From contig NZ_CP184830.1 of NCBI RefSeq assembly GCF_049275935.1, positions 1-64,000 on the forward strand: a stretch of 64,000 nt of DNA, given 5' to 3'. A model generated the notes under the pieces. That model had not been told where the DNA came from and made no database searches. It was given only the letters and a program-made list of their open reading frames with translations. Positions within the stretch are counted from its first letter, which is position 1. The number at the start of each line of letters is the position of its first letter. This document shows, piece after piece, positions 20,353-28,959 of this stretch. Source of the stretch: Endozoicomonas_A sp049275935. GTDB lineage: Bacteria > Pseudomonadota > Gammaproteobacteria > Pseudomonadales > Endozoicomonadaceae. The position numbers were made by a program, and so were the translations under genes.

Positions 20353-20624
20353 TACGAAAGCACTTCTGCTTCAGGATTACGAATACACACTTAGTCAAGC
20401 CAATGATGCATGTCTGCTCTGGCCTTCTTGATCCTGTAAATGTTCATAATTATTGTTTAATTCGATTGAGGATATACGTTTCAGCTTCTTCATGGGGGAT
20501 GAGAGTATCTGAGCCATCTTGTCCACGAATTTACTGACTTTCTCATCAAGCCCTGGAGAATATTGTTTTGGCTTCAGAGACAAGCTCCTTATAATAGGCT
20601 TTTATTTCTAATCCAGCTGCTTAT

Positions 20625-21770
20625 ATGCCTATTGAACATCCTGACCCCATCTGGGTCCTCGACAGCGAAAGCCTTAACCATTACTGCCAGCAGTGGCTTG
20701 AGCTGGATGCCATTGCACTGGACACAGAGTTTATTCGCACTGATACCTTTTACCCTATTCCCGGACTGATTCAGGTGGGTACCGGTGACAGAGTTTTCCT
20801 GATTGACCCACTCAGTGTTCAGGACTGGGCTTCCTTTGGCCGGGTTCTGCAATCCAAATCTGTCATCAAAGTCCTTCACGCCTGCGGAGAAGATCTCGAA
20901 GTTTTCAATATTCTCACCGGCTGCCGCCCAGTTGCATTGCTGGATACACAGCTTGCTGCGGCCTATGCAGGACTGGGACATTCATTAAGCTACCAAAACT
21001 TGCTAAAGGCGCTTCTGGAAGTGGACCTGCCCAAGGATGCCACTCGCTCAGACTGGCTTCAGCGACCACTGACTGAAGCCCAGATCAGCTATGCCACGCT
21101 CGATGTCGTTCACCTGCTGGAAGCTTATGAGCTATTACTCGAAAAAATGAAAGGCAAGCCTCAGTTGCAATGGCTTAACGAGGATTGTGACACCTTGCTC
21201 AGCTCGCCATTGTTTCCGGTCCCCGGCGAAATCTGGAAAGATGTTAAGCGTGCCTGGCAATTGCAGCCTCAACAACTGGCGGTTTTACAGAAGATCTGTG
21301 AATACCGTGAACTGGAAGCCCGAAAAACCAATACCCCGCGCAACCGGGTCATCCCCAAGGGAAGCCTGTGGCCAATTGCCCGTTATATGCCGGAGAATAT
21401 ACGTTCACTCTCTTCCATTCAGGATATGAAACCCAAAACGCTTCGAAAATACGGCGGGATTATTCTGAACCTGGTCAAACAGGCCAAAGACAGTCCGGAA
21501 GCTGACTATCCGGAACAGCTCCCTGCCCCCCTGCCGAAAGCCGCCCGCGACTATGGCAAACTGATCAAGGCCTGGGTGACTCACAAATCAGATGAGCTGA
21601 ATGTACCTGCAGAGCTGTTATTCCCGGGAAAAATGTCTAACGCACTCTTACGTCAGTGGCAAAACAGTGGCCGTTTTTCGATGCCAGAGAGCATTAAAGG
21701 CTGGCGACAACGGGAAATTGCCGAACCCCTGATTCTGGCTATGAAAGAGTACAAAGAGAACCAGAGATAA
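20625..21770 (+). CDS. rnd: Ribonuclease D
   Basis: A 381-aa 3'-5' exoribonuclease that trims tRNA precursors and other small RNAs. The N-terminal DEDDy exonuclease domain shows all motifs: DTEF near residue 33, HACGEDLEVF near 85, and YATLDVVHLLEAY near 165. A helical HRDC region follows (EARKTNTPRNRVIPKGSLWPIARYMP). Length agrees with E. coli Rnd. No strong ribosome-binding site precedes the ATG, in line with the weak initiation known for this gene elsewhere. It is followed after 43 bp by ycgL, a conserved gammaproteobacterial pairing. Confidence 0.96.
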   Translation: MPIEHPDPIWVLDSESLNHYCQQWLELDAIALDTEFIRTDTFYPIPGLIQVGTGDRVFLIDPLSVQDWASFGRVLQSKSVIKVLHACGEDLEVFNILTGCRPVALLDTQLAAAYAGLGHSLSYQNLLKALLEVDLPKDATRSDWLQRPLTEAQISYATLDVVHLLEAYELLLEKMKGKPQLQWLNEDCDTLLSSPLFPVPGEIWKDVKRAWQLQPQQLAVLQKICEYRELEARKTNTPRNRVIPKGSLWPIARYMPENIRSLSSIQDMKPKTLRKYGGIILNLVKQAKDSPEADYPEQLPAPLPKAARDYGKLIKAWVTHKSDELNVPAELLFPGKMSNALLRQWQNSGRFSMPESIKGWRQREIAEPLILAMKEYKENQR

Positions 21771-21813
21771 TTACTTCCCAGACTCCAGGCAAATTCAAGA
21801 TAGTATTAATATT

Positions 21814-22062
21814 ATGTCTAAAATTCTTGCTTCCATTTTCAAAAGCAGCAAACGCAACGAGATGTACCTTTACGTTGACAAGCGTGATCAACTGAAGAAA
21901 GTCCCTGAAGCCCTTCATCAGGCTTTCGGCAAAGCTACCCATGTGATGGATATTCTGCTGACACCTGAGCGCAAACTGGCCAGGGCAGACATTGAAAAAG
22001 TGATGACCGGGATTCAGGAAAAGGGGTTTTACCTGCAGATGCCCCCAGCCGAAGAAGACTAA
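21814..22062 (+). CDS. ycgL: YcgL domain protein, C-terminus truncated by an inserted element
   Basis: An 82-aa small cytoplasmic protein of the YcgL family (function not established), recognised by FKSSKRNEMYLYVDKRDQLKKVP, ILLTPERKLARADIEKV and GFYLQMPP. Homologues in Pseudomonas-like species continue about 16 residues further with a sequence like YIEHLPEELLxxNDPL. Here the frame ends right after AEED at a TAA made by the left end of a palindromic element. The missing codons lie intact beyond the element at 22223-22273. The conserved core is kept, so a shortened protein may still work. It normally sits between rnd and ycgN; here ycgN is almost 5 kb away. Confidence 0.9.
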   Translation: MSKILASIFKSSKRNEMYLYVDKRDQLKKVPEALHQAFGKATHVMDILLTPERKLARADIEKVMTGIQEKGFYLQMPPAEED

Positions 22063-22224
22063 GTACCTGGCCAGTTGGTTTCGCATATTCTGGCGAGTGG
22101 ATTTTTTCATCCTTCAAGGCGCAACGACGGGCGCGTAGCCTTAGCTACGCAACCAGAGTTGGAACGCAGAAGGGTGGAAAAAGCCGCCGTCCAGAATATG
22201 CGAAACCAACTGGTTAGGTACTTA
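22060..22224. mobile_element. Palindromic MITE-like element 1, inserted in ycgL
   Basis: Terminal inverted repeats of about 34 bp with 2 mismatches, starting TAAGTACC and ending GGTACTTA, enclose a core with a second hairpin (GCGTAGC/GCTACGC). Removing 163 bp rejoins ycgL in frame (GAC then TAC), so the target was TA, duplicated on insertion. That is the signature of IS630/Tc1-mariner type transposition. There is no open frame inside, so it must have moved in trans. It shares the 17-nt core CAAGGCGCAACGACGGG with the element at 55.5 kb. Confidence 0.85.
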
Positions 22225-22273
22225 CATTCAACACCTTCCTGAAGAACTGCTGAGCTTTAACGACCCGCTGTGA
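22223..22273 (+). pseudogene. ycgL: Severed 3' end of ycgL
   Basis: Reads in frame as YIQHLPEELLSFNDPL and a TGA stop. This is the C-terminal tail expected of a full-length YcgL, now separated from the rest of the gene by the palindromic element. It has no start of its own. Confidence 0.8.
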
Positions 22274-22440
22274 AAACAAGGGTATAGAGCCCGGTTTGTC
22301 CTGAGCCCTGACATTCAGGCAAGCCAGTGGGTACCACCACAAACTGCAAAAACAAGGTTGCAGACAGAGTTGACTCAGAAATATTCGTCAACTCCGTTAA
22401 TGGCGTTATAGCCAGTGCAGTGCTATACAGACTCGTGCAA

Positions 22441-25400
22441 ATGGCAACCAGTTCGCCAGGGTCTATGAGACGCTCACAAAAAAACAAAATTGTCTGCTCG
22501 GTAACCCGATCACTGCTTCTGCTAGTGACGATGGTGTTTTGGGAATCGCTGCTTGCGATGGGGCTCACCGGCTCAAGTCCGCTGCCAGCACATTCCTTAT
22601 ATGCCAATAAGCTGGCTAAACCTGAACAGCCCGACCCTTTTCCGGTCGGGTTTATGCTGTTCGCTTTCAGTTTGCTTCAGCTACTGCCAAATATCAGTCC
22701 TCCTGAGTCGCTTCAACTGCCTCTCCTACCCGATTGGCCAATAAAACAAACACGCCGCATTGATCGGGTGACCTGGTCCCCTGAAGCGCCTGAGAAGACG
22801 ACCAACACGCCCATCGCCATGGATGCTGCCGGGGGAGATGATGGCGATAAGCCACCTGATGGAAACAACTGGAATTCTGACCCGGAACCCCAGCCTGACC
22901 TTATCCTTGTTCCTGATCCTGTTCAAAAATGCCAGCAACAAAAAAGACAACTGCTTAGAGTATTACGAATAAAACGACTATGGGCTACTATGACGGGCCA
23001 AACAACGCTGGCCCGGATTATGTCAGACCGGATCATGGTAATTAAAGCCGACCTTCTTGATCTGGAAAGGTCAGGCCCTGCCGGGTTTCAAACGGGGCTG
23101 GTTCAGTCATGGCTGGCAGAGAATGGTCAGGAACTCAGTGTTTACTGTGAAATCATTTCTGGCAAATATTCTGGCCGACAGGCGGCTTCCGGCGACAAGA
23201 ATCAAACCTCCCGAACGACCAAAGAACCAACAACTGCGACCACAGCTCAGAACAGCCAGAGGAGCCGAGTCGCTGCCCGTAACCAGAGAACCGGTTCAAT
23301 AGACGGCAGCGATCGTGGAGGCGACGAGCCACCGGGCCCCTCAGCTCAGCAGGATACCGGAAAAGCCGCTGTCAATTGTTCGAAGTGTGACAAGGCGCTG
23401 ACTCAACAGGAATTAAGACGTGTAGCTAATGAGACAGCAGCTTCAGCATTTTTATGCAACCAGTGCCTGTCGGGCACTCACGGCAAAAAGAGGGCAAGAC
23501 CAGCCCACCATGAAACAGAGCCAGATTCATCAGAACCCACTCAGAAAAAAAAGAAGGACGCGGGTAGAAAGAGAAAGATTTCACAAGCAGCCGCTGCACC
23601 ACCGGCCAAAAAAAGTAAACCGGCAGACACTCAGACCCCCGACGACCCATTAGAAAAAGTAAAAGAAAACATCAAATACAAATTAAGCAAGGAAGATCTG
23701 GAGAAAGTGCAAACTTTGATTGAGGTATTCAAGAAAAAAAACATCACCGTCAAGCACACTTTTTATAAGCTGCTTGGTTTCGTAGAGAGAGAGTCTTTTA
23801 ATGATTTCTTCGATAATGCCACTGCGTTTTTTGGGCATCTTCCTGAAAACGTCAAAAATACCGGCATGCTGACCAGCATGCTACATAATGTCAGAAAATA
23901 TATCCGTAGCTTTGCACAACGTAGCCAGGATGAACTCGAATATTTGGCGGGTTTGGATTTATTGACTTCCCTCTCTTCCATGAACAATAGCAAAGGCATA
24001 CCCAGACAAGAGGAAGTGGAAGAAGTGCTGGGCTGGCCGGAATGGAAAGACCAGAATGGCGAGTTCGATAGGGAACGGTTCCAGTCTTTCTCGTCCATGT
24101 ACAACACAAAAGGCTTGCCCGAGCATAAGGATGTGGAAGAGGTGCTCGGCTGGTCGGAGTGGAAAGACAAGGATGGCCAATTCAATATAAAGTTGTTCCG
24201 CTGCTTCTCATCCATGAATCATGGCAAAGGAAAGCTCAACTATGAGAAAGTGAAAGAAATATTGGGCTGGCCGGAATGGAAAGACAAGTATGGAAAGTTC
24301 AATATGGAGCTGTTCCGCGCCTTCTCGTCCCTGAATAGTTCCAAAGGCATGCTTAAACATGAGGCAGTGGAAGAGATCCTTGACTGGCCGGAATGGAAAG
24401 ACAAGGATGGCGAGTTCAATATGGAGCTGTTTCGCGCTTTCTCATCCATGAATGGTGGCAAAGGCATGCTCAAAAAAAAGGAAGTGGAAGAGGTGCTGGC
24501 CTGGCCGGAATGGAAAGACAGGGATGGCGAGTTCAATATGGAGCTGTTCCGCGCTTTCTCGTCCCTGAATAGTTGCAAAGGCATGCCCAAACATGAGGAA
24601 CATAAAAAATTAAAAGCAATGCTGGACTGGCCGGAATGGAGAGATGAGGATGGCCAATTCAATATGGATTTATTCCGCTCTTTCTCGTCTATGTTAACCA
24701 AAAAAGGTATGCCCAAACACAAGGAAGTGAAGGTGGTGCTGGGCTGGCAGGTATGGAAAGACAAGGATGGCGCGTTCAATATGGAGCTGTTCCGCGCTTT
24801 CTCATCCATGAATGGTGGCAAAGGCATGCCTGAACATGAGGAGGAAGTGAAAGAGGTTCTGGGCTGGCAGGTGTGGAAAGATAAGTATGGCGAGTTCAGT
24901 ATGGAGCGACTCCGCACCTTCTCGTCCATGATTCATTCCAGAGGCTTGCCTGAACATGAGGAGGAAGTGAAAGAGGTTCTGAACTGGCCGGAATGGAAAG
25001 ATAAGTATGGCGAGTTCAGTATGGAGCGGCTCCGCGCATTTTCTTCCATGAATTTTAGCCGGGGCATGCCCAGATATGAGCAAGTGAAAAAAGTGCTTGG
25101 CTGGCCGGAGTGGAAAGACCAGGATGGCGAGTTCAGTAAGGAGCGGTTCCGTGCCTTCTCGTCCATAAATTATGGCCAGGGCGTGCCCAAACATGGGCCA
25201 GTGAAAAAAGTGATGAACTGGATAAGCTGCGGGGGGGCACCCAACCATCTGTTATTGCAAATTATGGCCAGACTCTGGGCATCAGAAGGGCTACCTGCTA
25301 TTGAAGAGCTGAAACACCAGGAAGCACAACTGAAGCAGTGGCTGTTGACAGAATCTACTGAAGAAAATAGCGGCTTGGATGACAACCTGGATAATGAAGA

Positions 25401-27081
25401 GAATGACAAATTCAATCGCCAGCTAAAAACAGTTTCCCTTTATCTTTCCACCCCTAAACCAGACTGGTTAATCAACTGGGCGGTTTTAAAACAATTTCAC
25501 CACCGTGAAAAGACTAAACCCGCTCTGATGCTGAAATCATTAATAAGGCTTCTGTCTTCTTATGGAGGGAAAGGCGTCAGGAACTATCTTAAAGCTAATC
25601 AACGGAACCGGATTTTTTTGTGGCGTCATTCGGGTAAAACCACGCCTTTGCACGTGTTAAAGAAGACAATGGCTTTGTTTTCTTCAGATGAATACAGAGA
25701 GCGTTATGTCTACTTTGTCAAGCGGCTGATGTCATTGCCGGGTAAAAACCAATGGCAACAGCTCTCAACCCGGTTGCAACAACTATCGGGCGTGCTGAAA
25801 CACGACTCTATGAAAAGACTCTACTGGGAAATCCTGCAACCCTTAACAAAGGATGATCAACTGCGTTTTCTGGATGCCAGCCATGCCCGGGCTGTATTCG
25901 ATCTGTTTCCTTCTTTGAGCGCCCTGCAAAAACTCAGCAAAGAGCATTCCTCTCAATATTTAAAACGGCTGCTTGAAGCCTGCCTGCAACTAAAAACCCA
26001 TGAAATCACCAAAAAAGGCATCCAGATACTGTTTGAAGCCTTACTCAAAACCCATAGTCTTCTGCCCTGGGATCAGGATATCCCCGATCACTTTCTGTCC
26101 GGGATGCGTTCAACCGATAACAACAATGTTGAGATAACTGTCTCTGGACATATCCAGTCAGGAAAGCAGTTGGCCCTGAGCTATATCGCTGTGCTGATGC
26201 AAAACCTCAACGAGATGTCTTTTACCATCAAAGGGCAGCGGCTTGAGGTTGAGGTTGACGGTGTTCAGACCTACCGTTTCCCCATGCCACTGCTGAAAAT
26301 ACGGGATGAAAAAATAGAAATCAGCAACTGGACAGAGGAGCAACTCAGGATTTTTTTGAAAATCACTGAGATGTCTGAACGTTATTATCTGACAGCAGAT
26401 GAGTGGCAAAAGCGTTTAAAACCCGATTGCCCGGTATACATCCAAAGACGTAAAGCCAAACTGGCCGCAAACAGAGAGCTGAGGGCAGAAGGTGCGTTGA
26501 CAGCAGCCCCCTTCAATCCGATACCTGTTCATGTTCTGATTCTTCTGGTCAGGAGAGGAATGACCATCAAACCCATCACCTGGAGATCCCTTGACCATCA
26601 TAAAGAGAGACTGCCTGCCCCCCTGTTTTGCCAACTGAGAGAAAAAGTCGAAGCATCAGGTAGCGAGTGCCCCGATGAGATTAAAGAATCGCTGTCCCAA
26701 TACCTGGACAACATTCAACCCGGAGACGCTGAAGCCTGTGACACGGTGAGTGAAACAGAAGCACAAAGCATTAACCTGCCAGACAGCAAAAGAGAAAAAC
26801 AGGCGTTTGACAGTTTGTGGTCAAAGCTAAACCAGACAGAAATTTTTGGCACCGAAATTCTGAACTTACTCGACGAGTATGGGGATGAAATGGAGCTTAC
26901 GCATACGGTGACCGTCCTTAAAAAAGCCAAAATCGATATCGCTGACTACATACTGGAAGGATGGAGGCAACGGGCATGCAGTAAAATAGAGCAGTTAAAA
27001 AAACGGGACACTTTATTATCAGATGTTGCTCCTGATGTTTATCAGAACTGTCAGGAACTGGAGTTGCTTGATGAGCATTAG
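22441..27081 (+). CDS. Large TALE-like repeat protein with basic NLS-like region
   Basis: About 1,546 aa, family not recognised. N-terminus: basic then hydrophobic segments (near 22500-22560 and 22650-22700), possibly a signal or membrane anchor. Next a Pro/Asp-rich linker, a C-x2-C-x22-C-x2-C zinc motif (23377-23466), and a strongly basic stretch with KKRARP, KKKKKDAGRKRK and PPAKKSK (23481-23631) resembling nuclear localisation signals. Then ten full and one partial 39-residue repeats (23974-25236), and a ~615-residue helical C-terminal region without known motifs. Each repeat reads roughly NMELFRAFSSM-XX-GKGMPKHEEVEEVLGWPEWKDKDGEF, with XX the most variable spot. It interrupts the normal ycgL-ycgN pairing. 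The start is uncertain: a GTG at 22327 and an ATG at 22465 are alternatives, and none has a strong ribosome-binding site. A host-directed nucleic-acid-binding effector is a plausible inference, not shown. Confidence 0.85.
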   Translation: MATSSPGSMRRSQKNKIVCSVTRSLLLLVTMVFWESLLAMGLTGSSPLPAHSLYANKLAKPEQPDPFPVGFMLFAFSLLQLLPNISPPESLQLPLLPDWPIKQTRRIDRVTWSPEAPEKTTNTPIAMDAAGGDDGDKPPDGNNWNSDPEPQPDLILVPDPVQKCQQQKRQLLRVLRIKRLWATMTGQTTLARIMSDRIMVIKADLLDLERSGPAGFQTGLVQSWLAENGQELSVYCEIISGKYSGRQAASGDKNQTSRTTKEPTTATTAQNSQRSRVAARNQRTGSIDGSDRGGDEPPGPSAQQDTGKAAVNCSKCDKALTQQELRRVANETAASAFLCNQCLSGTHGKKRARPAHHETEPDSSEPTQKKKKDAGRKRKISQAAAAPPAKKSKPADTQTPDDPLEKVKENIKYKLSKEDLEKVQTLIEVFKKKNITVKHTFYKLLGFVERESFNDFFDNATAFFGHLPENVKNTGMLTSMLHNVRKYIRSFAQRSQDELEYLAGLDLLTSLSSMNNSKGIPRQEEVEEVLGWPEWKDQNGEFDRERFQSFSSMYNTKGLPEHKDVEEVLGWSEWKDKDGQFNIKLFRCFSSMNHGKGKLNYEKVKEILGWPEWKDKYGKFNMELFRAFSSLNSSKGMLKHEAVEEILDWPEWKDKDGEFNMELFRAFSSMNGGKGMLKKKEVEEVLAWPEWKDRDGEFNMELFRAFSSLNSCKGMPKHEEHKKLKAMLDWPEWRDEDGQFNMDLFRSFSSMLTKKGMPKHKEVKVVLGWQVWKDKDGAFNMELFRAFSSMNGGKGMPEHEEEVKEVLGWQVWKDKYGEFSMERLRTFSSMIHSRGLPEHEEEVKEVLNWPEWKDKYGEFSMERLRAFSSMNFSRGMPRYEQVKKVLGWPEWKDQDGEFSKERFRAFSSINYGQGVPKHGPVKKVMNWISCGGAPNHLLLQIMARLWASEGLPAIEELKHQEAQLKQWLLTESTEENSGLDDNLDNEENDKFNRQLKTVSLYLSTPKPDWLINWAVLKQFHHREKTKPALMLKSLIRLLSSYGGKGVRNYLKANQRNRIFLWRHSGKTTPLHVLKKTMALFSSDEYRERYVYFVKRLMSLPGKNQWQQLSTRLQQLSGVLKHDSMKRLYWEILQPLTKDDQLRFLDASHARAVFDLFPSLSALQKLSKEHSSQYLKRLLEACLQLKTHEITKKGIQILFEALLKTHSLLPWDQDIPDHFLSGMRSTDNNNVEITVSGHIQSGKQLALSYIAVLMQNLNEMSFTIKGQRLEVEVDGVQTYRFPMPLLKIRDEKIEISNWTEEQLRIFLKITEMSERYYLTADEWQKRLKPDCPVYIQRRKAKLAANRELRAEGALTAAPFNPIPVHVLILLVRRGMTIKPITWRSLDHHKERLPAPLFCQLREKVEASGSECPDEIKESLSQYLDNIQPGDAEACDTVSETEAQSINLPDSKREKQAFDSLWSKLNQTEIFGTEILNLLDEYGDEMELTHTVTVLKKAKIDIADYILEGWRQRACSKIEQLKKRDTLLSDVAPDVYQNCQELELLDEH
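23974..25236 (+). repeat. Array of ~117-bp coding repeats (TALE-like 39-aa units)
   Basis: Ten complete units and one partial unit, each beginning SSM, SSL or SSI. Most are 39 codons; unit 6 has three extra residues, and units 8 and 9 have one each. The dipeptide at unit positions 4-5 reads in order NN, YN, NH, NS, NG, NS, LT, NG, IH, NF, NY. The flanking SSM and KG, the VLGWPEW segment and the GEFxxERFRxF helix are well kept. Confidence 0.92.
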
Positions 27082-27130
27082 TCCGTTAGTTTCCCAGTCA
27101 CACGACACTGTAAATAGTCGGCATTGCGAT

Positions 27131-27574
27131 ATGACAACACCTTTCTGGCAGACCCAATCTCTCGAACAGATGACCCCTGAAGAATGGGAGAGTCTTTGCG
27201 ATGGCTGTGGTCGCTGCTGCCTGCAAAAACTCGAAGATGAGGAGACAGGAGAGGTTCACAACACCTCTCTGGCCTGCCAGCTGCTGGATATTCACAGCTG
27301 CCGGTGTTCAGACTATGAACACCGAAAGGAAAAGGTTCCTCAATGCCTGAAACTTACAGCCGGTGATATACCTCATTTTCACTGGTTGCCAGACACCTGT
27401 GCCTACCGACTCCTGGCCGAAGGTAAATCGCTCTTCGACTGGCACCCTCTGATATCGGGAAACCCGAACAGCGTTCACCTGGCTGGCATTTCCGTCAGGG
27501 CCTTTGCGCAATCAGAAACCTCGGTGCCTGAAGAGGATTGGGAAGATTACATTATCCCCATGCGGCCTGTTTAG
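27131..27574 (+). CDS. ycgN: YcgN-type cysteine cluster protein (UPF0260)
   Basis: A 147-aa protein matching E. coli YcgN along its length: PFWQTQSLEQM at the start, the cysteine cluster ESLCDGCGRCCLQKLEDEETGE, and TCAYRLLAEGK followed by WHPLISG. The family belongs to the YkgJ/cysteine-cluster group thought to bind metal; its role is not established. The ATG at 27131 fits the family start; the frame is open further upstream into the end of the preceding gene. In related genomes it directly follows ycgL; here a 4.6-kb gene has come between. Confidence 0.93.
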   Translation: MTTPFWQTQSLEQMTPEEWESLCDGCGRCCLQKLEDEETGEVHNTSLACQLLDIHSCRCSDYEHRKEKVPQCLKLTAGDIPHFHWLPDTCAYRLLAEGKSLFDWHPLISGNPNSVHLAGISVRAFAQSETSVPEEDWEDYIIPMRPV

Positions 27575-27622
27575 AGTTGAGTCACAAGCAAACGAAGTGG
27601 CCTCTCCTGCCAGGTTTTTGCT

Positions 27623-27650
27623 GGCTCCCGGTGTCGGGGAGCCGTTATTT
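27623..27650 (+). terminator. Probable terminator after ycgN
   Basis: Stem GGCTCCC/GGGAGCC with a short loop, followed by GTTATTT, 49 nt after the ycgN stop. The T-tract is short, so confidence is moderate. Confidence 0.55.
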
Positions 27651-27693
27651 GCCCTTGGCGGAGTTACAGGTCAACTGTGTCAGATCGACTGAG

Positions 27694-27969
27694 CTATGGG
27701 GAGAAGTAATCCAGTACCTCTGTATAGTGGACGCAGCCTCGAATCACAATACCGATATGGCTGGGGAAGAAGTTTGTTGGAGCTGGGTAGCCCTGCACCA
27801 GATAAGGAAGAAACTGTTGTCTGCTGGACAACCAGAGAATACCCCAGCCGTTTGATAAAAGTATTAAACTAGCCACTGAATGATAGTCATAAGGACTGCG
27901 GATAACATAGCCTGCGGCAAAACTTTTACAGGAAAGACAAAGAGCAGTAAGAGCTATATATTTTTTCAT
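27694..27969 (-). CDS. Small secreted protein of unknown function
   Basis: A 91-aa product. A typical signal peptide is visible (MKK start, hydrophobic ALTALCLSC core, S-F-A-A cleavage region near residue 19), leaving a ~72-residue mature protein rich in aromatic residues. A GGAGGT ribosome-binding site lies 11 nt before the ATG, which supports translation. No family was recognised. It stands alone on the minus strand between ycgN and queF. Confidence 0.6.
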   Translation of the reverse strand: MKKYIALTALCLSCKSFAAGYVIRSPYDYHSVASLILLSNGWGILWLSSRQQFLPYLVQGYPAPTNFFPSHIGIVIRGCVHYTEVLDYFSP

Positions 27970-28043
27970 ATCGGTAGAGAACCTCCATATACCAAAGAAT
28001 ATATATGGACCAACTTACTGATCTTGCAACTCAAAACCTGACT

Positions 28044-28868
28044 TTATTGCCTGATCAGACGCCCATCATCCTGCCCGGCCTGATCAGTGCTGCGCCATGG
28101 GTTAATATCCAGCCCCCCCCGGCGTACATAGCGGGCATAGACGGTCAGGGACTCCATTTTGAAACGGGCCTGTATTTCTGTGAATACTCTTTCCACACAT
28201 TGCTCATGAAATTCCTGATGCCCACGGAATGAACAGATAAACTTCAGAAACGACTCATGACTAATGGCTTCTCCCTTATATTGAACAACCACAGTTCCCC
28301 AGTCTGGCTGCCCGGTCACAGGACAGTTGGACTTCAGCAGATGAGAATGGATAGTTTCTTCCCGAATGCCTTCAGCCTTTTGCAAAAGATCAGGTGTATA
28401 GTCATAGCAATCAATAACCACATCCAGCTCATCCACTCCGGTGCCGGGAGCCGATTTGAATCCGAAAGCTTCCATTTCAGCAATCGTCATCAGCTTTACT
28501 CTGACCGGCGCACCTGCAGCCTGGCTGAGATCCTTTTCCATAACCGCCTGAACCTGTGCCACAGAATCAAACTGAGTCTGGTTGAATGAGTTCAGATAAA
28601 GCTTGAAGGACTTGGATTCAATCAGGCAGGGAGACTGGCAGGGCAGCTCAAAGCGACCGATCATTGCCAACGGCTTACCCTTGGCGTCAAGCCAGGACAG
28701 CTCATAACCAAACCAGACATCACTGCCTGCAAAAGGGAGGTTATCGGGGTCCAGCCCCAACTCCAACTGCTTCTCCCTGCGGGGAATAGGGAACAAAACT
28801 TCCGGATTATACTCCGCCTGATACTCACTGTTTTTCCCCAGCGGGGAAGCATTCACTAATTCACTCAT
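28044..28868 (-). CDS. queF: NADPH-dependent 7-cyano-7-deazaguanine reductase QueF
   Basis: A 274-aa enzyme of queuosine biosynthesis that reduces preQ0 to preQ1 with NADPH. It has the long two-domain form typical of gammaproteobacteria. The QueF signature is seen as ESKSFKLYLNSFNQTQF near residue 85. The catalytic cysteine lies in SNCPVTGQPDWGTV near 190, and the FHEQCVERVF substrate motif follows. No other queuosine gene is adjacent. Confidence 0.96.
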   Translation of the reverse strand: MSELVNASPLGKNSEYQAEYNPEVLFPIPRREKQLELGLDPDNLPFAGSDVWFGYELSWLDAKGKPLAMIGRFELPCQSPCLIESKSFKLYLNSFNQTQFDSVAQVQAVMEKDLSQAAGAPVRVKLMTIAEMEAFGFKSAPGTGVDELDVVIDCYDYTPDLLQKAEGIREETIHSHLLKSNCPVTGQPDWGTVVVQYKGEAISHESFLKFICSFRGHQEFHEQCVERVFTEIQARFKMESLTVYARYVRRGGLDINPWRSTDQAGQDDGRLIRQ

Positions 28869-28926
28869 AACTTCACTTGACCCAATCCTGTTTGCCCGGC
28901 AACCCGGCCAGATCAGTATCCTCTGG

Positions 28927-28951
28927 AAAAAACGAGGCCTGGAAAGCCTCG
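28927..28951 (-). terminator. Terminator of the yadGH operon
   Basis: Read on the minus strand: stem CGAGGC/GCCTCG with a 7-nt loop, followed by six T residues, a few bases after the yadH stop. Confidence 0.8.
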
Positions 28952-28959
28952 CTTCAAAT

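Noticed and set aside
20395..20583. 62-codon minus-strand frame between htpX and rnd, with AAGGAG nearby
   Set aside because: The ribosome-binding site is only 1 nt from the TTG start, there is no ATG, and no family was recognised; too weak to call.
23974..25236. CRISPR-like periodicity
   Set aside because: The period is 117 bp, in frame with a long coding sequence, and there are no short direct repeats separated by unique spacers.
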